Assembly (NCBI GenBank): GCA_016721195.1
Contig: JADKIO010000005.1
Span: 804,001-868,000, forward strand
Reading direction: 5' to 3'
DNA length: 64,000 bases
Origin: Candidatus Geothrix skivensis
GTDB taxonomy: Bacteria > Acidobacteriota > Holophagae > Holophagales > Holophagaceae
The translations under genes and the position numbers were made by a program. Below are positions 33,825-42,420 of the stretch, piece by piece. How positions within the stretch are numbered: the stretch's first letter is position 1; each line of letters opens with the position of its first letter. Under the pieces are notes generated by a model, which worked only from the letters and a program-made list of their open reading frames with translations, ran no database searches and was not told where the DNA came from.

Positions 33825-36452
33825 ATGTCCCTTCAACCAAGTACCCAGCTTGGCCCCTACGAAATCCTCACGCCCCTGGGCGCGGGCGGCATGGGCGAGG
33901 TGTGGAAGGCGAAGGATACGCGGCTGGATCGCTTGGTGGCGGTGAAGGTGCTGCCGGAGCATCTGGCGAAGAGCCCGGAGGCCCTGGCCCGCTTCGAGCG
34001 GGAAGCGAAGGCTGTGGCGGCCCTGAACCACCCGAACATCACGGGGATCTTCGACATCGGGAACGCGGATGGCACCGCCTATGTAGCCATGGAGTTGCTC
34101 GAGGGCGAGTCGCTGCGCACACGGCTGGACCAGGGCCCGCTGACCCCGAAGAGGGCCACCGAGCTGGCGATCCAGCTGGCGCAGGGCCTTGCGGCAGCCC
34201 ATGAGAAGGGTGTCGTCCATCGCGACCTGAAGCCCGACAACCTCTGGATCACGAAGGAAGGCCGCCTCAAGATCCTCGACTTCGGCCTGGCCAAGCAGCT
34301 GCCGGGCCTGGGCCAGGGTTCGGATTCCTACCTGCCCACGGCGGCCATCCCGGCGGGTCACCACACCGAGCAGGGCATGATCCTCGGCACGCTGGGCTAC
34401 ATGAGCCCGGAGCAGGTGCGGGGCGAGGCGGTGGACGCCCGGGCGGACCTCTTCAGCTTCGGGGTGGTGCTCTTCGAGATGCTCACAGGCAAGCGCGCCT
34501 TCGCCCGGGACACGGCCAGCGACACCATGGCGGCCATCCTGCGGGACGATCCGCCGGAACTGGAAGGCACCAGCCGGCCCATCCCCCTGGCCCTGCGGCG
34601 CATCATCGACCACTGCCTGGAGAAGGCACCGGCGCGCCGCTTCCGCGACGCCCATGACGTGGCGTTTGCGCTGGAGAACCTGTCGTCCCCGGAGGGGCCG
34701 GCTGCGATCAGTGCGCCCTTTGCGCCGCAGAACCGGCGGGCGACCCGCATCTGGGCAGCCGTTGCCACCCTACTCATGGCGGGCGTTGGCTTCGGCGGCT
34801 GGGCTCTGCGGGGCGGCTTCGAATCGAAACCCATCTTCAAGCGACTCACCTTTGGCAAAGGCACCGTGGACGGCGCCCGGTTCGCCCCCGGCAGCAAGGA
34901 TGTGCTGTTCAGTGCCCGCTGGAACGGGGAACCCCCTGAAGTCTTCTCGCTCAACCCGGCAGCCCTGGAGCCCCGCAGCCTGGGTGTGCAGGGGGGCACC
35001 CTCCTGTCGGTGTCGGCCACTGGCGAGCTCGCCCTCAAGATGCGCCCGCGCCTCTGGGCCAGCTTCGAGCTGGGCCAGCTGGCCAGGGTCACGCCGGGCG
35101 GCGGCATCCGCGTCATCCATGAGAGCGCCTACGACTCGGACTGGCTGCCCGATGGCAGGCAGATGGCCCTGGTCAGCAGCGGGATCGGGTCTTCCGGCGC
35201 CCAGCCGGGCACCCCTCCGCGCCAGGCCGTGCTCGAATTCCCGGGGGGGCACCCGGTTGCCTCAGAGGCCATGTTCACGTGGGGAATCCGGGTCTCCCCG
35301 AGAGGGGATCGTCTGGCCTGCTTCGAGCAGCCCACCTACAGCCGCGGGGATGGTTCCATCGTGTGGGTGGATTCAAGGGGAACGCGGAAGGTCATCTGTG
35401 CGGTCAAGGGCTTCACTGGCCTCGCCTGGGGGCCGGATGGCGACGAAGTCTGGTACAGCCAATTCAAGGATGGGTGCAGCTCGCTATGGGCCGTGGGATC
35501 CTCCGGCCGGAAGCGCCTGCTCACCCGCCAGGCGGGCCTGCTCGAACTGCTGGACGTGGCCCAGGATGGTCGGGTCCTCGCCAGTCTGGGCCTGGTCATG
35601 AGTGGCACCATGGGCATGAGCCCGCCGGAGTATCGGGAGAAGGACCTCTCCTGGAACGACGCCAGCTTTGCCAAGGACATCAGCCCGGATGGCAAGCGGT
35701 TGCTGGTTGGCGGCGGGGGCGGCTGGAGCAGTGACAGTGATCACCTGCCCCTCTACCTGCGAACGACCGATGGGGCGTTGCCCACGCACCTGGGCGAAGC
35801 TGACACGGCCAGGTTCATGCCGGGCGGCCAGGAGGTCATGACGACCCTGGTGGTGGGTGGGACTCCCACCCTCAGCCTCGTCCCCCTGGGGCCGGGTCAG
35901 TCCCGTGGGTTCAGTGTGCCCGAATTGAGCATGGCCATGGATGCGGAGCCCCTGTCGGATGGCCGCCGGATGCTCATCACCGCCGTCGGGAGCAGGCCCT
36001 TCCAACTGCTCGATCTCACCACCTCTCAACGGACCCCCATCGGCGAGCCAGGCATGTCCACCACCGCTGGTGCTCGCGCGGTGTCCCTGGACGGTGCGTG
36101 GGTCCTGCTCCGCAAGATGTCCACGAACCCCTTCGAATCACCGCACTTCATCCTCTCCACCAAGGGCGCCCCCAACCGCGAGCTGAAGGGCCTCGAGGTG
36201 GGGGAGGTCCCGATGCGCTGGAATACCGATGGAACCGGCATCTACGTCTTCAACCGGGACGGCTTCCCCACCCGCATCCACCGCATCGATGTGGCCACGG
36301 GCAGGCGCACCCTGGTGCGGGAGATCACCCCGACCAACCCCGCCGGCCTGCCCGGCATCCGCTCCTTCGCCATGACGCCTGACTCGAAGCACCTGGCCTA
36401 CAACTACGTGCGCAAGCTCTCGGACCTCTACCTCATCGAGGGACTGAAATGA
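33825..36452 (+). CDS. Ser/Thr protein kinase with beta-propeller-like C-terminus
   Basis: An 875-residue membrane-spanning kinase. The kinase domain (about 11-285) has the glycine loop LGAGGMGEVW, ATP lysine K41 (VAVKVLPE), catalytic HRDLKPDN (Asp134), DFG (Asp152) and LGTLGYMSPEQ. A hydrophobic segment (about 306-326, WAAVATLLMAGVGFGGWALR) separates it from a C-terminal 550-residue region of repeated beta-rich units (GARFAPGSKDVLFSARWNG, DGRQMALVS, WGPDGDEVWYSQF, SPDGKRLLVGGGGG), the layout of a TolB/WD40-like propeller. Such kinases are common in Acidobacteria. Upstream AAGGAA precedes ATG. Divergent from the FHA-PP2C gene and 43 nt before the dipeptidase. Confidence 0.94.
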   Translation: MSLQPSTQLGPYEILTPLGAGGMGEVWKAKDTRLDRLVAVKVLPEHLAKSPEALARFEREAKAVAALNHPNITGIFDIGNADGTAYVAMELLEGESLRTRLDQGPLTPKRATELAIQLAQGLAAAHEKGVVHRDLKPDNLWITKEGRLKILDFGLAKQLPGLGQGSDSYLPTAAIPAGHHTEQGMILGTLGYMSPEQVRGEAVDARADLFSFGVVLFEMLTGKRAFARDTASDTMAAILRDDPPELEGTSRPIPLALRRIIDHCLEKAPARRFRDAHDVAFALENLSSPEGPAAISAPFAPQNRRATRIWAAVATLLMAGVGFGGWALRGGFESKPIFKRLTFGKGTVDGARFAPGSKDVLFSARWNGEPPEVFSLNPAALEPRSLGVQGGTLLSVSATGELALKMRPRLWASFELGQLARVTPGGGIRVIHESAYDSDWLPDGRQMALVSSGIGSSGAQPGTPPRQAVLEFPGGHPVASEAMFTWGIRVSPRGDRLACFEQPTYSRGDGSIVWVDSRGTRKVICAVKGFTGLAWGPDGDEVWYSQFKDGCSSLWAVGSSGRKRLLTRQAGLLELLDVAQDGRVLASLGLVMSGTMGMSPPEYREKDLSWNDASFAKDISPDGKRLLVGGGGGWSSDSDHLPLYLRTTDGALPTHLGEADTARFMPGGQEVMTTLVVGGTPTLSLVPLGPGQSRGFSVPELSMAMDAEPLSDGRRMLITAVGSRPFQLLDLTTSQRTPIGEPGMSTTAGARAVSLDGAWVLLRKMSTNPFESPHFILSTKGAPNRELKGLEVGEVPMRWNTDGTGIYVFNRDGFPTRIHRIDVATGRRTLVREITPTNPAGLPGIRSFAMTPDSKHLAYNYVRKLSDLYLIEGLK

Positions 36453-36495
36453 CCCTCCCATCCATGTGCGCCCACCCTTGTGGAGATCCCAGTTG

Positions 36496-37728
36496 ATGAT
36501 CCGACCGGCAGGGTTTGCCCTTCTCTGCTCCTGTCTCCTGGTGGCCCAGACCGACCCAACGCTGCTGCACGCGCGGAAGCTGCTCAAGTCCACCATCCTT
36601 GTGGATGGCCACAACGACCTGCCCTGGATGATCCGCGAGGATCCCAAGGCGCCCGGGGATGTGGAGGCCTACGACCTGCGCAAGCGGACCACCGGCGAGG
36701 TGGATCTGGTCCGGCTGAAACAGGGCCTGCTCGGCGCCCAGTTCTGGTCGATCTATGTGCCCGGGGAGATCAAGGGGGGCTTCGCCAAGGTCCAGCTGGA
36801 GCAGTTCGACCTCGCCCGCCGCATGATTGCCAAGTACCCCGAAGCCATGGAGCTCGCCCTGTCCACTGCGGACATCCGGCGCATCCGCGCCAAGGGCAGG
36901 GTGGCCTCCCTGCTGGGCATGGAGGGCGGGCATGTGCTGGAGAACTCCCTCGGGGCGCTGCGGGCCTACTACGACCTTGGGGCACGCTACCTGACGCTCA
37001 CCCACAACGTCACCCTGGACTGGGCGGACGCGGCCATGGACAAGCCCACGCACGGCGGCCTGACGCGTTTCGGCAAGGAGGTGGTCCGCGAGATGAACCG
37101 GCTCGGAATGCTGGTGGACCTCAGCCACGTGAGCCCTGAGGTCATGCGGGATGCCCTGGACACCAGCACCGCCCCGGTGATCTTCTCCCACAGCTGTGCC
37201 CGAGCCCTGGTGGACCACCCCCGCAACGTGCCCGATGAGATCCTCAAGCGCATGGCGGCCAATGGCGGCCTGGTGATGGTGACCTTCATCCCGCCCTTCG
37301 TGAACCGGGCCTCCAGAGAATGGGAAGCCGGCCTGGAGAAGGTGGCCAAGGGCATGAGCTACGACGAGGCGCGCTACAAGCAGCTCGAGGCCGACTACAT
37401 CCAGGCCCACGGCCCCTCGCCGAAGGCATCGCTGAAGGACGTGGCCGACCACATCGACCATGTGGCCAAAGTCGCAGGGCACGACCACGTGGGCATCGCC
37501 TCTGACTACTGGGGCGGGACGACACCGGTGGGCCTGGAGGATGTCTCCAAGTACCCGGACCTGTTCGCCGAGCTCATCCGCCGGGGCTGGAGCGACGCCA
37601 ACCTGCGGAAGCTCGCCGGGGAGAACCTGCTGCGGGCCTTCGCCAGAGCCGAGGCCGTCGCAGGGCAGCTGCGGAAGGAGCGTCCTCCCAGCACGGCCAC
37701 CATCGAGGCCATGGATGCCAGGAAGTAG
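36496..37728 (+). CDS. Membrane dipeptidase (M19 family)
   Basis: Zinc dipeptidase of the renal dipeptidase family, acting on extracytoplasmic dipeptides, sometimes D-amino-acid containing. The 410-residue protein has a signal peptide (MIRPAGFALLCSCLLVAQ, cleavage near residue 18-19), the metal motif DGHNDLPW, the bridging Glu in LLGMEGGHVLENSLGAL, and later His ligands in LVDLSHVSP, VIFSHSCARAL and GHDHVGIASDYWGG. ATG at 36496 is preceded by GGAG; in-frame ATG-like starts upstream lack support. It lies between two Ser/Thr kinase genes and its end overlaps the second kinase start by 14 nt. Confidence 0.93.
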   Translation: MIRPAGFALLCSCLLVAQTDPTLLHARKLLKSTILVDGHNDLPWMIREDPKAPGDVEAYDLRKRTTGEVDLVRLKQGLLGAQFWSIYVPGEIKGGFAKVQLEQFDLARRMIAKYPEAMELALSTADIRRIRAKGRVASLLGMEGGHVLENSLGALRAYYDLGARYLTLTHNVTLDWADAAMDKPTHGGLTRFGKEVVREMNRLGMLVDLSHVSPEVMRDALDTSTAPVIFSHSCARALVDHPRNVPDEILKRMAANGGLVMVTFIPPFVNRASREWEAGLEKVAKGMSYDEARYKQLEADYIQAHGPSPKASLKDVADHIDHVAKVAGHDHVGIASDYWGGTTPVGLEDVSKYPDLFAELIRRGWSDANLRKLAGENLLRAFARAEAVAGQLRKERPPSTATIEAMDARK

Positions 37729-40700
37729 GCGCCCCCCCGCGGATCAGCTGCTGTCCCAGGCGGAGACCTTCGCAGGGGATGCTTCGGCGTTCCAGTCGCC
37801 TGCCCGTGGCACGAGGCTCGCGGCGGTTCCCGACTTTCCGGTGAAGGACTGGGACCGCTACGAGTTCCTGCGCTTCCTGGGGCAGGGCGGCATGGGCATG
37901 GTCTTCCTGGCCCGGGACCGCAAGCTGGGCCGCGAGGTGGCCATCAAGTTCGTGCGCCTGGAGAACGAGCACCACCTCCAGCGCTTCATGGTGGAGGCCC
38001 GGGCCCAGGCGCGGGTGGACCACCCGAACGTGTGCAAGGTCTTCGAGGTGGGCGAGGTGGAGGGCAAGGTGTTCATCACCATGCAGGCCATCGCCGGGGC
38101 CTCCTTCGATCTGGCCCCGGGGCTGACCCTGGAGCAGAAGGTCATCGCGCTGCGGGACGCGGCGCGGGGCGTCCACGAGGCCCACCGGGTGGGGATCATC
38201 CACCGGGACCTCAAGCCCACGAACATCATGATCGAGCGAGGCGACGACGATTCCCTGCGCACCTACGTCATGGATTTCGGCCTCGCCCACGAGTGGGACC
38301 GGGATGTCACGGAAACGGGCTCGGTACTCGGCACGCCCGCCTACATGTCCCCGGAGCAGGCCCGGGGCGAGGTGTCCCGGCTGGACCGGCGCACGGACGT
38401 CTACAGCCTGGGCGCCACCCTGTACCACATGACCACGGGGCGCACGCCCGTCACCGGCGCCAATCCGCTGGAGATCCTCAGCGCCATCGGCTCCGTGGAC
38501 ATCACGCCCATGCGCACCATCAGCCAGGACATTCCCAAGGACCTGGAGGCCATCACACTCAAGTGCCTGGAGAGGGAGCGCTCGCGCCGCTACGACTCCG
38601 CCAAGGCCCTGGCGGACGACCTGGACCGGTTCCTGGCCGGCGAACCCGTCCAGGCGCGGCGTGCGGGCCTCATCTACCGCACCCACCGCCGGTTCATGCG
38701 GCACAAGGCCCTCGCCGTGACCGGTACCGTGGCCTTCGTCCTGGTGCTCCTGGCCCTGGGGGTCGCCCTCAAGACCCGGCGGGACGCGGGTCTCCGGGAG
38801 CGGCTGGCCCAGCAGTTCACGCGCTCCATGGGCCGCATCGAATCCATGGCCCGCTACTCCGCCCTCGCCCCCCTGCATGACATCCGGCCCGACCTCCAGG
38901 CGGTGCGGGCCCACATGGGTCAGCTGCAGGAGGAGATGCGACGGGCGGGGGCCATCGCCAACGGACCCGGCCACTACGCCCTCGGTCGCGGGTACTGGAC
39001 GCTGGATGACGGCGAGAAGGCTCGAGAGCACCTGCAGATGGCCTGGGATGCCGGGTTTCGGGAGCCCCGGGCGGCCTATGCCCTGGGGGTGGCGCTGGGG
39101 CAGCAGTACCAGGAAGGCCTCCTGGAGGCCGAGCGCATCCCCTCCGCCGATGAGCGGGAGGCACGCAAGAGGGACATCGAGGCCAGGTTCAGACAGCCGG
39201 CCCTCGCCCTCCTGCGTCAGGCCAGAGGTGCCGACGCACCGTCCCCGGCCTACCTCGAGGCCCTCGTCGCTTCGTACGAGGGGCGCCTGGACGAGGCCGT
39301 GGACCGGCTGCGGGCAGTGGAGGACCACCTGCCCTGGTTCTACGAAGCGCCCCTGCTGCGGGGTTCCCTGCTGCAGGCCCGGGCCTGGCGAGCCTGGAAC
39401 CAGGGGAACCGGGAGGGGGCCCATGCGGATTTTGAGGCTGGTCGTCGGGCCTTGGCCGCAGCCGCTGCCATTGGCCGCAGCGCCCCCGCCGCCCATGCCG
39501 CCATGGCTGACCTGGAGCTGAACGCGCTGATCATGGAGAAGTACGGTCAGGGCCGGGTCGAGCAGGCGTTCCTGCGGGGGAGGGACGCCGCCCGAACCGC
39601 CCTGGCGGCCCAGGCGGACCATGTCCCCTCCCTGATCGTCGAATCCGCGCTGCTGGGGGAGCTTGCGGACTTCCGGACGAACCGGGGCGATCCCGCCGGG
39701 GACCTGGTGCAGGAGGCGGTGACGGTCGCCAAGAGGGCCATGGGGGCAGGGCCCGCGCGGGCGGATGCCCGGATTGCCCTGGGCATGGCCTACTACCAGT
39801 GGGGCAGTGCCCGACAGGAGAAGAACCTCGATCCCACGGAGCAGCTATCCCAGGGGCTGGAGGCCTTCGAAGCTCTCTCCCCGGAGAAGCGGGACTATCG
39901 GGTAGAGAATCACCTCGGTCTCATCCACCAGACCTGGTCCGATTTCCTGATCCAGAACGGTCAGGACCCCACCTTCCACCTCAGCGGTGCCATCGCTGCC
40001 TATGAGCGGGCCACCCGCATGGAATCCCATCTGTTGCCGGCCTGGATCAACCTCGGCACCTGTCTGCAGCAGCGCGCCTCGCTGCCCAGGGCCGCGGATC
40101 CCGAAGCCGATCTCAGGGCGGCGACGAAGGTGCTCGACACGGCCCAGGCCCTCAATCCCAAGCACTTCGTCCCCTATTTCGTCCGCGGCAAGGTGCTGCT
40201 CAGTCTGGCCCTGAGGCGGCGGGATCGCGGCGAGAATCCGGAGCCGGAACTCCAGCGCTCCGTGGAGTCCAGCCGACAGGGCCTGGCCATCAATGCCGCG
40301 ATTCCCCACATGCACAATGGGATGGGCCTGGCTCAACTCGAACTGGCCCGCTGGACCTGGGAATCCGGAGGTGATCCAGGCCCTCATCTGAACGAGGCCA
40401 GGGGGGCCTACCTGAAGGCCATAAGAGCCGCCCCGAATCAGGTGAACGGATTCGTGAATCTGGGGGATCTCCTGATCCAGCAGGCCCGCTGGGGGGCTGG
40501 ATCCAGTGCCCAGCAGGCCCTCCTGGAGGCGGATCGCATCCTGCAGAAAGCCCTCTCGGCCTCACCGGGCACCAAGGAACCCCTGATCAACCTCGGTCGG
40601 GTGCAGGCCGCACGGATCGAACTGGCCCTGCAGGATGGAGGAGATCCGGGACAGAGCCTGGTCAAGGGAGAAGCGGCCCTGGCCAAGGCTTTGAGGATGG

Positions 40701-41188
40701 ATCCCAGGAACCAGGAGGCTCTGCTGAGTCTTGGTGAGCTCCGCTCGGCGAATGCGAGGTGGAAGGCGCTTCACCTGAAGGTCGGGCGCCACGACTTCGA
40801 TCAGGCGGCGGAGCCCTTCAGGATGGCCAGGCAGATCGATCCGCTCTCCAAGGACATCCGACTGGCCCAGGCCATCTTCTGCCTTGCCCGGGCCCGCTGG
40901 GAGCGATCCAGTGGCCAGGATCCTGAACCCAGCCTGGCCGAGGGGCGGGCACTGGTCCTGGGGATCCTGAAGGAGCGTCCCGCCTGGTCGGAGGCCCTGG
41001 CCCTTCGGGGTGGCTTGCTGGTGGAGGAGTCCCTGGCGCTTCGCCCGGCAGAGCGTGGGTCAATGGCGATGGCATCGATCCAAAGCTTCATCCAAGCCTT
41101 CACCCTCAACAAGAACCTGCGGCGATTCTGGAAACCAACTGCCGAGCAGGCCCAACAGCTCCGCCAGGGGCACGGTCCTAGCGGGTGA
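37715..41188 (+). CDS. Ser/Thr protein kinase with long TPR tail
   Basis: An 1157-residue membrane protein. The kinase domain (about 49-310) has LGQGGMGMVFLARD, Lys78 (VAIKFVRLE), HRDLKPTN (Asp165), DFGLAHEWD and TGSVLGTPAYMSPEQARGE. One membrane helix (about 330-353, HKALAVTGTVAFVLVLLALG) leads to roughly 800 residues dominated by TPR-like helix pairs (FQALNPKHFV-type spacing, for example YLKAIRAAPNQVNGFVNLGD and ALAKALRMDPRNQEALLSLG). Likely a surface-facing protein-interaction platform. Start ATG at 37715 is the first codon with plausible coupling, inside the end of the dipeptidase gene; a seven-C run at 37732-37738 follows. Its 3' end overlaps the next, opposite gene by 11 nt. Confidence 0.92.
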   Translation: MPGSRRPPADQLLSQAETFAGDASAFQSPARGTRLAAVPDFPVKDWDRYEFLRFLGQGGMGMVFLARDRKLGREVAIKFVRLENEHHLQRFMVEARAQARVDHPNVCKVFEVGEVEGKVFITMQAIAGASFDLAPGLTLEQKVIALRDAARGVHEAHRVGIIHRDLKPTNIMIERGDDDSLRTYVMDFGLAHEWDRDVTETGSVLGTPAYMSPEQARGEVSRLDRRTDVYSLGATLYHMTTGRTPVTGANPLEILSAIGSVDITPMRTISQDIPKDLEAITLKCLERERSRRYDSAKALADDLDRFLAGEPVQARRAGLIYRTHRRFMRHKALAVTGTVAFVLVLLALGVALKTRRDAGLRERLAQQFTRSMGRIESMARYSALAPLHDIRPDLQAVRAHMGQLQEEMRRAGAIANGPGHYALGRGYWTLDDGEKAREHLQMAWDAGFREPRAAYALGVALGQQYQEGLLEAERIPSADEREARKRDIEARFRQPALALLRQARGADAPSPAYLEALVASYEGRLDEAVDRLRAVEDHLPWFYEAPLLRGSLLQARAWRAWNQGNREGAHADFEAGRRALAAAAAIGRSAPAAHAAMADLELNALIMEKYGQGRVEQAFLRGRDAARTALAAQADHVPSLIVESALLGELADFRTNRGDPAGDLVQEAVTVAKRAMGAGPARADARIALGMAYYQWGSARQEKNLDPTEQLSQGLEAFEALSPEKRDYRVENHLGLIHQTWSDFLIQNGQDPTFHLSGAIAAYERATRMESHLLPAWINLGTCLQQRASLPRAADPEADLRAATKVLDTAQALNPKHFVPYFVRGKVLLSLALRRRDRGENPEPELQRSVESSRQGLAINAAIPHMHNGMGLAQLELARWTWESGGDPGPHLNEARGAYLKAIRAAPNQVNGFVNLGDLLIQQARWGAGSSAQQALLEADRILQKALSASPGTKEPLINLGRVQAARIELALQDGGDPGQSLVKGEAALAKALRMDPRNQEALLSLGELRSANARWKALHLKVGRHDFDQAAEPFRMARQIDPLSKDIRLAQAIFCLARARWERSSGQDPEPSLAEGRALVLGILKERPAWSEALALRGGLLVEESLALRPAERGSMAMASIQSFIQAFTLNKNLRRFWKPTAEQAQQLRQGHGPSG

Positions 41189-41516
41189 CCTTGATGGAAC
41201 CGCTGTCGCCCACCCCCATGGCCTTTGCCGGAGCCAGGCAAAGCACCTGGACGGTCTTGGCTTCCGCACGGGCACCAGCGGGCTTGAGGCTAATGATGTA
41301 GTTCCCGACGGCCTTGGGGGTATAGACGGTGGCTTCGGAGGCCGAAGCGCCCACGGAGCAGATGGAGGTGCCGAAAAGATCCTGGCTGTCCACATGAACC
41401 GTCAGGGGGGCCTTGGGGCCGCCCTGGATGAACACCACCTTGTCTTCGTACTTCATCAGTTCAAGGTTGTCTGGGGTGCAGCCATCGGCATGCACCTTGA
41501 TCTGCTTGGTCGACAT
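41178..41516 (-). CDS. Small cytosolic beta-rich protein, unknown
   Basis: A 112-residue protein with no signal peptide, starting behind AGGAGG at ATG 41516. It has three Cys (in DGCTPDN, SICSVGA and VLCLAPA) and a run of alternating beta strands (KYEDKVVFIQGGPKAPLTVHVDSQ, ATVYTPKAVGNYIISLKP) reminiscent of cupredoxin or immunoglobulin-like domains, but without the copper His/Cys/Met set. The gene is tail-to-tail with the TPR kinase, overlapping by 11 nt, and has a promoter with an operator-like palindrome. Function not known. Confidence 0.7.
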   Translation of the reverse strand: MSTKQIKVHADGCTPDNLELMKYEDKVVFIQGGPKAPLTVHVDSQDLFGTSICSVGASASEATVYTPKAVGNYIISLKPAGARAEAKTVQVLCLAPAKAMGVGDSGSIKVTR

Positions 41517-41552
41517 GGCGTCCTCCTGGGAAATGGGTGCTGGAATGCCAGA

Positions 41553-41583
41553 TCCTGAGTCTCAGGACCCAAAATGCTGTCAA
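41553..41583 (-). promoter_or_regulatory. Promoter with operator-like palindrome for the 41178-41516 gene
   Basis: On the minus strand TTGACA (41583-41578) is a perfect -35. Seventeen nt later the -10 position (41560-41555, ACTCAG) is poor, but it lies inside a 15-nt palindrome, TCCTGAG-T-CTCAGGA (41553-41567). A weak -10 overlapped by a symmetric site is what one expects of a regulated promoter. The regulator is unknown. Confidence 0.45.
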
Positions 41584-41881
41584 GCAAAGGCTATCCTAGT
41601 CTTCTTGTAGGGAATAAAGAAAGAATTTGTCGTCTATGAAATTTTGCCAGGGAAGGGCTACCCCCTGATGCCGGTTTGGGGCCCTTCCCGCTGCCCCGGG
41701 TCGCGAGACTTGCAACCGATGACCTCCACTTGAGGGAAGGCCACCTCCTCTGGTCGCTGAAGGGTCTCCTGGATGGCGGAAAGTCGGGAGCGACCGAGGC
41801 AGCGACGCTCCCGCCAGAAGTTCATGCTGACTCCAGGCGGGCTGGATCCTATGCTGATGGATTGACCAAGAGAGGTGAACC
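41584..41881. other. Long intergenic region before ppiB
   Basis: Part of the only gene-free stretch over 300 nt (41517-41881). It should carry the ppiB promoter. It contains a short AT-rich patch (41613-41645) and a hairpin GGGAGCG / CGCTCCC near 41786-41812 with a 13-nt loop. Open frames exist but have no ribosome site and look antisense or spurious. No tRNA, known riboswitch or repeat was recognised. Confidence 0.5.
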
Positions 41882-42343
41882 ATGACCCGCGTACTCTTCC
41901 AGACCGACAGGGGCGACATCAACCTGGAACTCTTCCCGAAGGAGGCGCCCGGCACCGTGGCGAACTTCGTGAAGCTCATTGAAGCGGGCTTCTACGATGG
42001 CCTGGCCTTCCACCGCGTCATTCCCGATTTCGTCATCCAGGGAGGTTGCCCCAACACCAAGGCCGGAGCTTCGGGCATGCCCGGCACCGGTGGCCCCGGG
42101 TGGAAGATCAAGTGCGAGACCGCCGGCAACCCCCACAAGCACAAGCTGGGTGCCCTTTCCATGGCCCATGCGGGCCCGAACACCGGCGGCAGCCAGTTCT
42201 TCATCTGCAATGGCAGCGCCCCCAGCCACCTGGATGGCGTGCACACGGTCTTTGGCCAGTGCGTGGCCGACGCCGATACCCAGGTGGTGAAAGCGATCAA
42301 GGCCAACGACCGGATCGTGAAGGCGACGGTCACGGAGGCCTAG
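41882..42343 (+). CDS. ppiB: Peptidyl-prolyl cis-trans isomerase (cyclophilin)
   Basis: Cytoplasmic protein-folding enzyme of 153 residues. The cyclophilin core is complete: the catalytic segment GLAFHRVIPDFVIQGG (Arg in FHRV), GALSMAHAGPNTGGSQFFIC and HLDGVHTVFGQCV. No signal peptide, so the cytosolic PpiB rather than the periplasmic PpiA. GAGAGGTGAACC precedes the ATG. It ends 16 nt before a strong inverted repeat and is probably transcribed alone. Confidence 0.95.
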   Translation: MTRVLFQTDRGDINLELFPKEAPGTVANFVKLIEAGFYDGLAFHRVIPDFVIQGGCPNTKAGASGMPGTGGPGWKIKCETAGNPHKHKLGALSMAHAGPNTGGSQFFICNGSAPSHLDGVHTVFGQCVADADTQVVKAIKANDRIVKATVTEA

Positions 42344-42358
42344 GTCGTCATCTGGCTC

Positions 42359-42395
42359 GCGCAGAATCGGGCGGCATGGCCGCCCGATTCTGCGC
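42359..42395. terminator. Perfect 17-bp inverted repeat after ppiB
   Basis: Arms 42359-42375 (GCGCAGAATCGGGCGGC) and 42379-42395 pair perfectly around ATG as a 3-nt loop. No T-run follows on either strand, so classic rho-independent termination is doubtful, but position just after ppiB fits termination or mRNA end protection. The ATG in the loop is in frame with tag but is sequestered, which argues against it as the tag start. A similar hairpin with the same GCGCAGAA end is at 52970-53007. Confidence 0.65.
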
Positions 42396-42420
42396 TGGGA
42401 AAAGGGGGAGGAGGAACCTC

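Noticed and set aside
41596..41979. Reverse open frame before and across the ppiB start
   Set aside because: It overlaps the cyclophilin gene antisense, has no ribosome site and no recognisable sequence.
42376..42420. Earlier ATG for tag at 42376
   Set aside because: It lies in the loop of a 17-bp hairpin, and GTG at 42421 has a much better ribosome site and matches the Tag N-terminus.
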